A stretch of DNA of 64,000 nt from Symbiodinium natans (lineage: Eukaryota; Sar; Dinophyceae; Suessiales; Symbiodiniaceae): contig CAJNDS010002548.1 of assembly GCA_905221605.1 (NCBI GenBank), forward strand, positions 215,001 through 279,000. Direction: 5' to 3'. This document shows positions 54,060 to 64,000 of the stretch, piece by piece. The notes below the pieces were generated by a model, which was given only the letters and a program-made list of their open reading frames with translations, was not told where the DNA came from and did not search any database. A program made the position numbers and the translations under genes. Every line of letters starts with the position of its first letter. Positions within the stretch are counted from its first letter, which is position 1.

Positions 54060-54890
54060 GCAAGGAAACATCTCATCCTCTCTTTCTCTCTTCTCTCTTC
54101 TCTCTTCTCTCTTCTCTCTTCTCTCTTCTCTCTTCTCTCTTCTCTCTTCTCCTCTTCTCTCTTCTCTCTTCTCTCTTCTCTCTTCTCTCTTCTCTCTTCT
54201 CTCTTCTCTCTTCTCTCTTCTCTCTTCTCTCTTCTCTCTTCTCTCCTCTCTCTCTTCTCTCCTCTCTTCTCTCTTCTCTCTTCTCTCTTCTCTCTTATCT
54301 CTTCTCTCTTCTCTCTTCTCTCTTCTCTCTCTTCTCTCTCTCTCTCTTTTCTCTCTCTCTTCTCTCTTCTCTCTTCTCTCTTCTCTCTTCTCTCTTCTCT
54401 CTTCTCTCTTCTCTCTTCTCTCTTCTTCTCTCTTCTCTCTCTTCTCTCTTCTCTCTCTTCTCTCTTCTCTTTCTTCTCTCTTCTCTTCTCTTCTCTCTTC
54501 TCTCTCTCTTCTCTTTCTTCTCTTTCTTCTTTCTTCTCTCTTCTCTCTTCTCTCTTCTCTCTCTCTCTTCTCTCTTCTCTCTTCTCTCTTCTCTCTTCTC
54601 TCTTCCCTCTTCCCTCTTTCCTCTTCCCTCTTCCCTCTTCCCTCTTCCCTCTCTCTTCTCTCTTCTCTCTTCTCTCTTCTCTCTTCTCTCTTCTCTCTTC
54701 TCTCTTCTCTCTTCTCTCTTCTCTCTTCTCTCTGCTCTCTTCTCTCTTCTCTTCTCTCTTCTCTCTTCTCTCTTCTCTTCTCTCTTCTCTCTTCTCTCTT
54801 CTCTCTTCTCTCTCCTCGCTCCTCGCTCCTCGCTCCTCGCTCCTCTCTCCTCTCTCCTCTCCCCTCTCCCCTCTCTCTCCCTAGAGCAGG
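54060..54890 (+). repeat. 830-bp heptameric polypyrimidine tract (CTCTCTT)n
   Basis: Almost unbroken period-7 CTCTCTT with CTCTTCC and (CT)n variants and a CTCGCTC patch at the end. Open in several frames only because it lacks stops. Confidence 0.95.
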
Positions 54891-55575
54891 CTTGAGTCCA
54901 ATTATTCTCCCACTGCTGCCTTCTTTCTCGTGCTCCGACGTCATGTGTTCCGTCTTCTATTCGAGCAGATTGAAGGGAATAGGTCGACAAAAGGTTTTCA
55001 CACTCCCTCTCACTTCTTCAGCCTCTTCTTTGCCGTGTTCTTACAACGGAGAAGAGTAAAACGTAAGAAGATGAGGAGTCAATCTCGCTACCTTCATGCC
55101 TTGTCGTCTTTCTTTTGTTCACTTTGCTCTTACACACGCGAAAACTGAAAATGCAAGAAGATAAACTGACGAGAAGGCAGGGAAGGAGACAGTCTTTGGC
55201 TCGCTGCCAAAATGAGAGAGCGACGCAACAAGGACATGACAAGAGTGCTTCGCTGTTCTCTTTTTGTGAGGATCGGGCAAACAACAGGGGGAAGAAATTC
55301 CTTCTCCCTCTTCTCCCTGTTCTTTGGCTCTCTCCTTACACAAAGACAAATAAAAACACAAGGCAAACAAATTTCAGTCACTACGTTCATCCGTCCTCGG
55401 GTTTCTTTTCCCCTGCTGTCGCTCTCTCCTTACAGAAAGACATTCGCATATACAAGGCAAACCAAAACCACTCACTACTTTCATTCTCCGTCCTCTTTAG
55501 TTTCCCTCTTTGTTCACTCTGTTCTTACAGGGAGGAACTGAACATGCAAGAGCACACCCCGATCTCGATACCATC
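54891..55575. other. pyrimidine-rich spacer
   Basis: Several copies of TCTTACAG followed by an A-rich start and GAACATGCAAGA-like words (55530-55560, again near 56440 and 58165). No supported gene. Confidence 0.5.
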
Positions 55576-55623
55576 ATCCTCTCCCCCTCTCCCCCTCTCC
55601 CCCTCTCCCCCTCTCTCTCTCTC

Positions 55624-55673
<50 letters not shown>

Positions 55674-55675
55674 TT
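55576..55675 (+). repeat. (CTCCCC)n/(CT)n microsatellite
   Basis: CTCCCC repeats passing into a (CT)n run. Confidence 0.9.
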
Positions 55676-55756
55676 TCTTTTCACAAGACAAATGAATGAA
55701 CAGAAGACATGGACAAGAGAAGCAAATGGACGAGAAAAGACGGAAGGATGCATCGT

Positions 55757-56025
55757 TTTGTTGGTGGCAAGAAGGGAGGCTCCCTCAGGGCAGGGCTGAA
55801 TTCCATTGCACTCTTCTTTTTGCCTTCCTTCTCTCTTGTGTTTCCTATGTCTTCTGTTCTTTTGCTTTTAGGAAATTCAAGGGAACTGCTAAAAAAGGAG
55901 GAAGGAGTTGTTCTTGTCTCTTTTCGTTGCCCTTGCTCTTTTCTTTTCTCATTCAGCGAGAGAGGAAGAGACTGTAGGAGGAAAACAACAAAGAATGGAC
56001 AAGAGCGCTTCTCTCTTATCTTGTT
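55757..56025 (+). repeat. complex repeat copy 1
   Basis: Starts TTTTGTTGGTGGCAAGAAGG, contains GAGGCTCCCTC, GCAGGGCTGA, TTTTAGGAAATTCAAGGGAA and ends near AACAACAAAGAATGGACAAG. Close copies at 56750-57090 and 58295-58600. Confidence 0.75.
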
Positions 56026-56494
56026 GAGAACAATGGATACGCCATCTTCTTGAAAAGGAGAAGCGGAACACAACGCACATATCGAAGACAAAAGAATACA
56101 CGATGAGAAGAAGGGGGCGTTGCGTAGACAGACAAGACAATTCTGTTTTCATTGCTTTTCCATCGCTCTCTTCTCTCTTCAATTCTACCCCTGCCCTCTT
56201 CCTATTCCTTCTATGTTTTTACTCGTCTCAGAAAGGAATGGAAGGGCGGGCACTTTCCTTTTCTTTCGGTCTCGCTACAGGCAAAAGAGGAGAATGGAGA
56301 TGAAATGGAATGAGACAAGCTTCGGTAAGGACCCCTCGCCTCCTCTTCCCTGCATTTTCTTGTACCTTTTCCCATTGAGGCTCATTCACTACTTTCAGCA
56401 TCCCTCCTCTTTAGTTTCCCTCTTTGTTCAGTTTGTTCTTACAGTGGGGGAACTGAACATGCAAGAACACACACACAAATCTCGCTCCCTTCTC

Positions 56495-56597
56495 TCTTCT
56501 CTTCTCTTCAAGTCGCTTCGCTACTCTTCTCTTCTCTTCTCTTCTTCTCCTCTTCTCTTCTTCTCCTCTTCTCTTCTTCTCCTCTTCTCTTCTTCTC

Positions 56598-56642
<45 letters not shown>
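56495..56642 (+). repeat. (TCTTC)n/(CT)n microsatellite
   Basis: Pyrimidine tract of TCTTCTCC units followed by (CT)n. Confidence 0.9.
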
Positions 56643-56749
56643 GTCTCTGTCTGGCTTCTTTGTTCTTTTCTTAAACCCGTGACAACTGGATACACAAGAG
56701 GACAAGGAAAAGAGAAGCTAACGGGCGGGAAAGAAGGAAGGATGGATTG

Positions 56750-56835
56750 TTTTGTTCGTGGCAAGAAGGGAGCCCCCGCCCCCCCGTAGAGCAGGGCTGA
56801 GAGCCCTTACACCCTCTCTTTTGCTTTCTCTCTTT

Positions 56836-56903
<68 letters not shown>

Positions 56904-57090
56904 GCGTTCCCAGGTCTTCTGTTCTTTTGCGTTTAGGAAATTCAAGGGAACTGCTAAAAAAGGAGGAAGGAGTTTTTCTTGTCTCTTTTCGTTGCCCTTG
57001 CTGGCCCTTGCTCTTTTCTTTTTTGTTCAGCGAGAGAGGAAGAGATTGTAGGAGGAAAACAGCAAAGAATGGACCAGAGTGCTTCTCTCT
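56750..57090 (+). repeat. complex repeat copy 2
   Basis: Same module as 55757-56025, with a (CT)n expansion at 56838-56900 in its middle. Confidence 0.75.
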
Positions 57091-57609
57091 TATGTTATTG
57101 AGAGAGACGGGGAAGAAGTTCATCCTCCTCGCTTTTTCCGTATGCTTTGGCTCTTGTTTTGCAGACGAAAACATGAATACACAAGAAGACATGAAGAGGC
57201 AACTGGGAGAAAACGACAAGGAGCTCGCACGGGTGCTTCTCTTTTCTTACTGGCAAAATAAGACATGTTGGGTTGATTTCCTGTGTTGGCTCTCATGCGC
57301 CTTCTTTCTCTCCTGCGTGCCTATGTCTTCTGTTCATGGTTTGAGGAGATTCAAAGGGACAGAAAAGATAGGCGACAAAGGTTTACCTGTCCCTTTCGCT
57401 GTCCTTGATCTTAAGAATCTTGTCTCAGTCAGCGAGAGAGGAAGACACAGTAGAAGCGAAACAGTAGGAATGCTTGAAAAAACAACGGATACATAAGAGG
57501 AAGAAGAAGAAGAAACTCCCGCTCCTCGCTTCTCGATCTTGTTCAGCTCTCTTCATGCAGAGTAGCAACATGAACACGCAAGGAAAAATCATCGCCTACC
57601 TTTATCCTT

Positions 57610-57837
57610 CCTTTTCTCCCTTCTCCCTTCTCCGTTCTCTCTTCTCTCTTCTCTCTTCTCTCTTCTCTCTGCTCTCTGCTCTCTGCTCTCTGCTCTCTGC
57701 TCTCTGCTCTCTGCTCTCTGCTCTCTGCTCTCTGCTCTCTGCTCTCTGCTCTCTGCTCTCAGCTCTCAGCTCTCAGCTCTCAGCTCTCAGCTCTCAGCTC
57801 TCAGCTCTCAGCTCTCAGCTCTCAGCTCTCAGCTCTC

Positions 57838-57896
<59 letters not shown>
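57610..57896 (+). repeat. ordered heptamer array: CTCTCTT, CTCTCTG, CTCTCAG, (CT)n
   Basis: The period stays 7 while the unit changes in blocks: CTCTCTT (57630-57665), CTCTCTG (about 57666-57755), CTCTCAG (about 57756-57840), then (CT)n. Confidence 0.92.
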
Positions 57897-57898
<2 letters not shown>

Positions 57899-58294
57899 TT
57901 GTCCCTTTCTTCGAGACGAGAAGCAGATGGATAAGACGAGATGGAAAGAGAGATTCTTTGCTTCGCTGCAGAATGTGGGGTGAAAACAACAGTAGACTGT
58001 TTGGGGAACAAGTCTTCCCTTTGCTCTTTTTGGGCATACAACAGGGCGAAGAAATTCCTTCTCCCCTCTTATCCCTGTTCTGTAGTCTATCGTTACAGAA
58101 AGACAAATACATATACAAGGTGCCAGTTTCACTCTTGTCCCACTCCTTTAGCGCTTTTCTTACAGCAGAAAAGCTGAACATGCAAGAATACAGCCTCCTC
58201 TCTCTTCTCTCTTCTTTGTTCTCTTGTACGTGACAAATGAATACAGAAGAGGACAAGGAAAAGAGAAGTTAATGGGCGGGAAAGAGGGCAGGGT

Positions 58295-58600
58295 GGATTG
58301 CTTTGTTCCTGGCAAGAAGGGAGCCCCCCCCCCCCCCGTAGAGCAGGGCTGAGAGCCCTTACACCCTCTCTTTTGCTTTCTTTCTCTCCTGCGTTCCCAG
58401 GTCTTCTGTTCTTTTGCGTTTAGGAAATTCAAGGGAACTGCTAAAAAAGGAGGAAGGAGTTTTTCTTGTCTCTTTTCGTTGCCCTTGCTGGCCCTTGCTC
58501 TTTTCTTTTCTCGTTCAGCGAGAGAGGAAGAGACTGCAGGGGGCAAACAACAAAGAATGGACAAGAGCCCTTCTCTCTTATCTTATTGAGAAATTGATAG
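58295..58600 (+). repeat. complex repeat copy 3
   Basis: Same module, with a C14 run at 58327-58340. Better than 95 % alike to copy 2 outside the simple tracts, judged by eye. Confidence 0.75.
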
Positions 58601-59910
58601 GTAAGAGGAGGAAGAAACTCCCCTCTCCTCAGTCTCCATCTCTTCTCTTCTTTTCTCTTCTTTACGTGCTCCTCTCAAACCGAAGACAAAAGAACAAACG
58701 ATGAAGGGAACATGATATCGACTGTTTTGGCTATCCTTCTTGCTTCTCATTGCTGTTCCATCGTTCTCTTCTCTCTTCAAGTCTATCCAGATATTTTCTT
58801 TTTTCCTTTCGACGAGGAGAATGGGAAGAGAAGGTCCTTTCTCTTCGTCCCTCGTGTTCCTTCCAAAACACGAAGGGCGTGCGGCGTGTGAAAAGGTAGA
58901 ATTTCTACCCGCGTCGCGCAGGTATATAGGATGTATGTGTTGCATGAGCAGCTAGAATTTCTACCCACATCTTGTAGGTGTGTATATGTATTGTATATCA
59001 CATAGAGAAACGGAGAGGAAAGGGCGGGAATACTCAAACCGTAAGACTAGGATTTGAGGGCATTGGGTTTTTGTATGTAACCCCGATCCAGCGAGAATAT
59101 TGTGAGCAAGTATCTGGGTTCTGGGCCTTCCCACAAGCCCAACTTGCTCGCAAGTACATGGGTTGTCATTTCAATGTTTCCCAAAGGGTCACCCAGAACA
59201 ATTCTCATTTCTCACACACACATCATCCCCAATACTCACAAATACATATCTCATATACCCTTCTCGTTTAAGGTTTAGATTTCTAAACAGCGTATTCGAC
59301 GAAGGCTTAGGGTAAATTCCAAGATTTACACATGCTTCTTATTTAGTTTTGGGACATAGCCTTATTCCTAAACCTATTCCTTTAACGTTTAAGGCCAAAA
59401 CGCACGCATGAGCCTTAGTTGTTTAAGGTTTTGCGCCGGACACTGAGGTCTATTAATTCTAGATTCTTAAACCACGCACCTGGGCACGACGAGGTTGCGG
59501 GAAAGGGGGGAGAATCGCGAACCTTATGGCTGAAGCTTAAGCCTAACCCTATTCCAAACCATATTCGCTGAAGATCTAGTGAATTCAGATCGTGTTTTAA
59601 GTTGGGGTCCCTGAAGGAGCAAAAAAGGGGGAAAAAATCCAACAAAATGAGCAATTTGGTGAAAACCCTTATGTTTTGGTCTGAGATGGAGCTGTGTAAA
59701 GGGTCCTTCCGAGTCCTTGCTCAGAAGACTTGCTCCTTTTCAATCTTCAAGGGTTTTAAAGAATGTAAGAGGTTTTTTCTAATTTTAAGGGGCCTCTGTG
59801 GCATATTCGTTAAGTATCAACAATCTTCTTCTGAAAGAACCCTCCGAGTTTTATCTCCTGAAAAGAGGAAAAGGAAAATGCTAAGCGAAGCGTTCACTCA
59901 TTGTTTTCCC
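58601..59910. other. intergenic DNA without supported gene
   Basis: A short near-repeat AGAATTTCTACCC...GTAGGT(A/G)TA occurs at about 58898-58935 and 58950-58990. GAGAATATTGTGAGCAAGTA at 59092 resembles 52239 (GAGAATACTGTGAGCAGATA), so the pyrimidine-rich block may be a unit with related flanks. Confidence 0.5.
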
Positions 59911-59914
59911 CTAA

Positions 59915-60420
59915 AAATTTTGCACCTTCACGGACCCCCAATGAAGGCCAAAAACAAAAGGGTTTTCACCAAATTGCTGGTGTTGATGATTTTGCGTCTT
60001 GCACGGACCCCAGCTAAAGCCAAAAACATAGGTGTTTTCGCCAAATTATTGTTCATTTGGGCGATTTTTGGCAATTTTGCACCTTCACAGACCCCCAGGT
60101 AAGGCAAAAACATCCGGATTTTCAATTTTTCGTGATTTTTTGCAATTTTGCGCGTTCACCGACCCTCAGCTAAGGCCAAAACAAAAAGATTTTCATCAAA
60201 TTGCTGATTTTTGTGATTTTCCTGAGTTTGGTTGTTTTTTGCAATGTGGCGCCTTGACGGACCCCTATCCAAGGCCAAAACATAAGGATTTCCATCAAAC
60301 TGCTGCTTTTGGTGCTTTTTGTAATTTTGCGCCTGCACCCACCCCCAGCTAAGGCCAAAACATAAGGATGTTACCAGATTGCGACTTTTGGCAATTTTGC
60401 GCCTTCACCGGCTTACTTAG
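59915..60420 (+). repeat. degenerate about 85-bp tandem repeat
   Basis: Five to six units with TTTTGC(A/G)CCTTCAC, GACCCCCAGCTAAGGC, AAAACATAAGGATTTTC and CAAATTGCTG, each unit about 80-90 bp. Confidence 0.8.
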
Positions 60421-60469
60421 GTGATTTGTTTGCGACGTGGCGCCTTGACGAACCTCAAACTATTCGAAC

Positions 60470-60735
60470 ACCCCCCCTCCCAATACTAAATTACGAGCCG
60501 GGCCTTCTCCCAATACTAAATTACGAGCCCGGGCCTTCTCCCAATACTAAATTACGAGCCCGGGCCTTCTCCCAATACAAAATGACGAGCCCGGACCTTC
60601 CCCCAATACTAAATTACGAGCCCGGACCTTCCCCCAATACTAAATTACGAGCCCGTGCCTTCCCCCAATACTAAATTACGAGCCAGGCCCTTCTCCCAAT
60701 ACTAAATTACGAGCCAGGGCCTTCCCCTCCTTTCC
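60470..60735 (+). repeat. 31-bp satellite (block 1)
   Basis: Unit CCCAATACTAAATTACGAGC plus CCGGGCCTTCT. Further blocks at 60905-61165 and 61335-61565. Confidence 0.92.
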
Positions 60736-60761
60736 AGACTGGTCTCCCCGGGCCCCCCCCC

Positions 60762-60880
60762 AAACTATTCGAACTATTCGAACTATTCGAAATTATTCGA
60801 ACTATTCGAACCCACTTGGTTCGAATAGTTCGAATAATTTCGAATAGTTCGAATAGTTCGAATAGTTTGGGCGCCCCAGG
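60762..60880. repeat. 9-bp AACTATTCG array with its inverse
   Basis: AACTATTCG repeats pass through AACCCACTTGGTT into CGAATAGTT repeats, giving a long hairpin. Further copies at 61204-61312 and 61614-61693. Confidence 0.9.
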
Positions 60881-60904
60881 CCGGGCCCCAAACTATTCGA
60901 ACAC

Positions 60905-61165
60905 CCCCCCTCCCAATACTAAATTACGAGCCCGGGCCTTAATTACGAGCCCGGGCCTTCTCCCAATACTAAATTACGAGCTCGGGCCTTCTCCCAATAC
61001 TAAATTACGAGCCCGGGCCTTCCCCCAATACTAAATTACGAGCCCGGCCTTCCCCCAATACTAAATTACGAGCCCGGGCCTTCCCCCAATACTAAATTAC
61101 GAGCCCGGGCCTTCCCCCAATACTAAATTACGAGCCCGGACTAAATTACGAGCCATGGCCTTCCC
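60905..61165 (+). repeat. 31-bp satellite (block 2)
   Basis: Same unit as block 1, between two hairpin arrays. Confidence 0.9.
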
Positions 61166-61334
61166 TTCCTTTCCAGACTGGTCTCCCCGGGCCCCCCCCC
61201 CCCAAACTATTCGAACTATTCGAACTATTCGAAACTATTCAAACTATTCGAACCCCCTTGGTTCGAATAGTTCGAATAGTTTCAAATAATTCGAATAGTT
61301 TGAATAGTTTGGGCGCCCCAGGCCGGGCCCCAAA

Positions 61335-61565
61335 CTACTCCCAAAACAAAATTACGAGCCCGGGCCTTCTCCCAATCGTAAATTACGAGCCCGGGCCTTC
61401 TCCCAATACTAAATTACGAGCCCGGACCTTCCCCGAATACTAAATTACGAGCCCGGGCCTTCCCCCAATACTAAATTACGAGCCCGGACCTGCCCCGAAT
61501 ACTAAATTACGAGCCCGGGCCTTCCCCCAATACTAAATTACGAGCCAGGGCCTTCTCCCAATCGA
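61335..61565 (+). repeat. 31-bp satellite (block 3)
   Basis: Same unit, with CCGAATACT and CCAATCGTA variants. Confidence 0.9.
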
Positions 61566-61705
61566 GCACGAGCCCTCCTTTCCAGACTGGTCTCCCCGGG
61601 CACCCCACCCCCCTAAACTATTCGAACTATTCGAACTATTCGAAATTTTTCGAACTATTCGAACCCCCTTGGCTCGAATAGTTCGAATAGTTTGGGGCAC
61701 CAGTT

Positions 61706-63066
61706 TTGTGCGGCATTTGCAGGACTTTTGCAAGGTGCCAAGGGGATCCCGGCAAATTTTGACAGGCAACGTTGTTCCTACCCTTTCCCGTTTTGCGTGG
61801 TTTTTGCAGGACTTTTGCAGGGTGCCAAGGGTATCCCGGCAAATTTCGACCCGCAAAGTTGTTCCTACCCGTTCCCGTTTTGTGTGATATTTGCGGGACT
61901 TTTGCAGGGCGCCAAGGGGATCCCGGCAAATTTCGACCCGCCAAGTTGTTCCTACCCGTTCCCGTTTTGCGTGGCATTTGCAGGACTTTTTCAGGGCGCC
62001 AAGGGGATCCCGGCAAATTTCGACCCGCAAATGTTGTTCCTACCCGTTCCCGTTTTGTGTGGTATTTGCAGGACTTTTGCAGGGCGCCAAGGGGATCCCG
62101 GCAAATTTCGACCAAAGTTGTTCCTACCTGTTCCCGTTTTGTGCGGTACTTGAAGAACTTTTCCAGGGTGCCAAGGGGATCCCGGCAAATTTCGACCCGC
62201 AAAGTTGTTCCTACCCGTTCCCGTTTTGTGTGTTATTTGCGGGACTTTTGCAGGGCGCCAAGGGGATCCCGGCAAATTTCGACCCGCCAAGTTGTTCCTA
62301 CCCGTTCCCGTTTTGTGTGGCATTTGCAGGACTTTTTCAGGGTGCCAAGGGGATCCCGGCAAATTTCGACCCGCAAAGTTGTTCCTACCCGTTCCCGTTT
62401 TGTGTGTTATTTGCGGGACTTTTGCAGGGCGCCAAGGGGATCCCGGCAAATTTCGACCCGCAAAGTTGTTCCTACCCGTTCCCGTGTTGTGTGGTATTTG
62501 CGGGACTTTTGCAGGGTGCCAAGGGGATCCCGGCAAATTTCGACCCGCAAAGTTGTTCCTACCCGTTCCCGTTTCGTGTGGTATTTGCGGGACTTTTGCA
62601 GGGTGCCAAGGGGATCCCGGCAAATTTCGACCTACAAAGTTGTTCCTACCCGTTCCCGTTTTGTGTGTTATTTGCGGGACTTTTGCAGGGTGCCAAGGGG
62701 ATCCCGGCAAATTTCGACCCGCCAAGTTGTTCCTACCCGTTCTCGTTTTGTGTGGTATTTGCGAGACTTTTGCAGGGTGCCAAGGGGATCCCGGCAAATT
62801 TCGACCCGCAAATGTTGTTCCTACCCATTCCCGTTTTGCGTGGTATTTGCGGGACTCTTCCATGGTGCCAAGGGGATCCCGGCAAATTTCGACCCGCAAA
62901 GTTGTTCCTACCCGTTCCCGTTTTGTGTGGTATTTGCGGGACTTTTGCAGGGTGCCAAGGGGATCCCGGCAAATTTCGACCCGCAAAGTTGTTCCTACCC
63001 GTTCCCGTTTTGTGCGGTATTTGCGGGACTTTTGCAGGGTGCCAAGGGGATTCCGGCAAATTTTGA
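61706..63066 (+). repeat. 87-bp tandem repeat, about 15 copies
   Basis: Unit GTTCCTACCCGTTCCCGTTT, TGTGTGGTATTTGCGGGACT, TTTGCAGGGTGCCAAGGGGA, TCCCGGCAAATTTCGACCCG, CAAAGTT (87 bp). Because 87 is a multiple of three and several frames lack stops, very long ORFs appear on both strands, but they are repeat translations. Confidence 0.93.
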
Positions 63067-63109
63067 CCTTTGGGGGCCCCAGGCCGGCGCGAACCCCCCT
63101 TCCTCCCAA

Positions 63110-64000
63110 ACTGGTCTCCCCGGGGACCCCCCAAACTATTCGAACTATTCGAACTATTCGAAACTATTCGAACTATTCGAACCCCCTTGGTTCGAATAGT
63201 TCGAAGAGTTCGAATAGTTTGGGGCACCAGCCCTCGCCCCCAAACTATTCGAACTATCCGAACCCCCCTGGTTCGAATAGTTCGAATAGTTTGGGGTACC
63301 AGGCCGGGCCCCCAAACTATTCGAACTATTCGAACCCCCCTGGTTCGAATAGTTCGAACAGTTGGTTTGGGGCACCAGGCCGGGCCCCCAAACTATTCGA
63401 ACTATTCGAACCCCTCTGGTTCGAATAGTTCGAATAGTTTCGAATAGTTTCGAATAGTTCGAATAGTTCGAATAGTTCGAATAGTTCGAATAGTTTGGGG
63501 GCCCGGCCTGGGGCCCTCACACTATTCGAACTATTCGAACCCCCCTTTCTCCCAAACTGGTCTCCCCGGGGACGCCCCAAACTATTCGAACTATTCGAAC
63601 TATTCGAAACTATTCGAACTATTCGAACCCCCCTGGTTCGAATAGTTCGAATAGTTCGAATAGTTTGGGGCACCAGCCCTCGCCCCCAAACTATTCGAAC
63701 TATTCGAACCCCCCTGGTTCGAATAATTCGAATAGTTCGAATAGTTTGGGGGCCCCAGGCCGGGCCCCCAAACCATTCAAACTATGCGAACCCCCCTTCC
63801 TCCCAAACTGGTCTCCCCGGGCAACCCCCAAACTATTCGAACTATTCGAACTATTCGAAACTATTCGAACTATTCGAACCCCCCTGGTTCGAATAGTTCG
63901 AATAGTTCGAATAGTTTGGGGCACCAGCCCTCGCCCCCAAACTATTCGAACTATTCGAACCCCCCTGGTTCGAATAGTTCGAATAGTTCGAATAGTTCGA
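63110..64000. repeat. higher-order hairpin satellite built on AACTATTCG
   Basis: Alternating AACTATTCG and CGAATAGTT runs separated by CCCCCCTGG loops and by GGGGCACCAGCCCTCGCCCC or GGCCCCAGGCCGGGCCCC linkers. Blocks are marked by CCAAACTGGTCTCCCCGGG near 63105, 63552 and 63800 and relate to 60737, 61176 and 61580. Continues past the window end. Confidence 0.92.

Noticed and set aside
54015-55059. ORFs of 300 or more codons rich in Ser-Leu or Arg-Glu
   Set aside because: They are translations of a period-7 polypyrimidine/polypurine tract in several frames.
61706-63066. CRISPR array
   Set aside because: Units are contiguous 87-bp repeats without unique spacers, in a eukaryotic context.
61772-63428. 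Very long ORFs (370-475 codons) on both strands
   Set aside because: They are translations of the 87-bp tandem repeat, open in several frames at once.
1-64000. tRNA or rRNA genes
   Set aside because: I found no cloverleaf-forming sequence with the expected A and B boxes and no rRNA motif by eye. A tRNAscan run would be decisive.

Overview
The window reads as nuclear DNA of a dinoflagellate, probably Symbiodiniaceae-like. Evidence seen: exons joined by introns with GC donors and AG|G acceptors; interstitial TTTAGGG/CCCTAAA telomere-type arrays; a relic of the dinoflagellate spliced leader (TTTTGGCTCAAG) inside every LTR; and ORF families that I recognise from dinoflagellate genomes.

Layout. 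(1) 1-3.6 kb: five small exons encoding part of a dynein heavy chain tail, in introns packed with telomere-like repeats. (2) 3.7-15.2 kb: a scrambled tyrosine-recombinase type (DIRS/PAT-like) retroelement inserted in a multi-copy dinoflagellate hypothetical gene. Its parts are on both strands, but one inversion (about 3.84-9.65 kb) would restore a single element: A1 repeat, recombinase-like, gag-like, zinc finger, 2OG-oxygenase-like, methyltransferase-like, RT, RNase H, then B1-A2-B2 split repeats. (3) 15,555-32,748 and 33,469-50,717: two near-identical, very large (about 17.2 kb) Ty3/gypsy-related LTR retrotransposons in the same orientation. Each has identical LTRs (300 and 309 bp), TGTGA/TCACA ends and a perfect 4-bp target duplication (AAAG; ACAT). 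(4) 50.7-59.9 kb: AT-rich and polypyrimidine simple-sequence DNA with a dispersed complex repeat. (5) 59.9-64 kb: satellite DNA (about 85-bp, 31-bp, 87-bp and 9-bp repeats, the last forming perfect hairpins).

The most unusual system is the LTR element. Its polyprotein runs Gag, two CCCH fingers, aspartic protease, RT thumb/connection, RNase H, integrase (H-H-C-C and D59D35E), and only then the RT fingers/palm with YVDD. The reverse transcriptase is therefore circularly permuted, with the break just after the YxDD motif and the integrase lying between the two halves. A second coding section follows: a Tpt1/KptA-like RNA 2'-phosphotransferase, C2H2 and RanBP2-type fingers, a membrane segment, a SWIM finger and a PLD-like domain. 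Nine copies per element of a 20-22 nt hairpin motif are scattered through coding and non-coding parts. Its variable stem position shows all four Watson-Crick pairs, which suggests selection on, or mobility of, the structure itself.

The two elements carry complementary lesions. Element 1 keeps an intact Gag-protease-RNase H-integrase frame but its palm and accessory parts are broken. Element 2 has frameshifts in and after the integrase but an intact palm and accessory frame.
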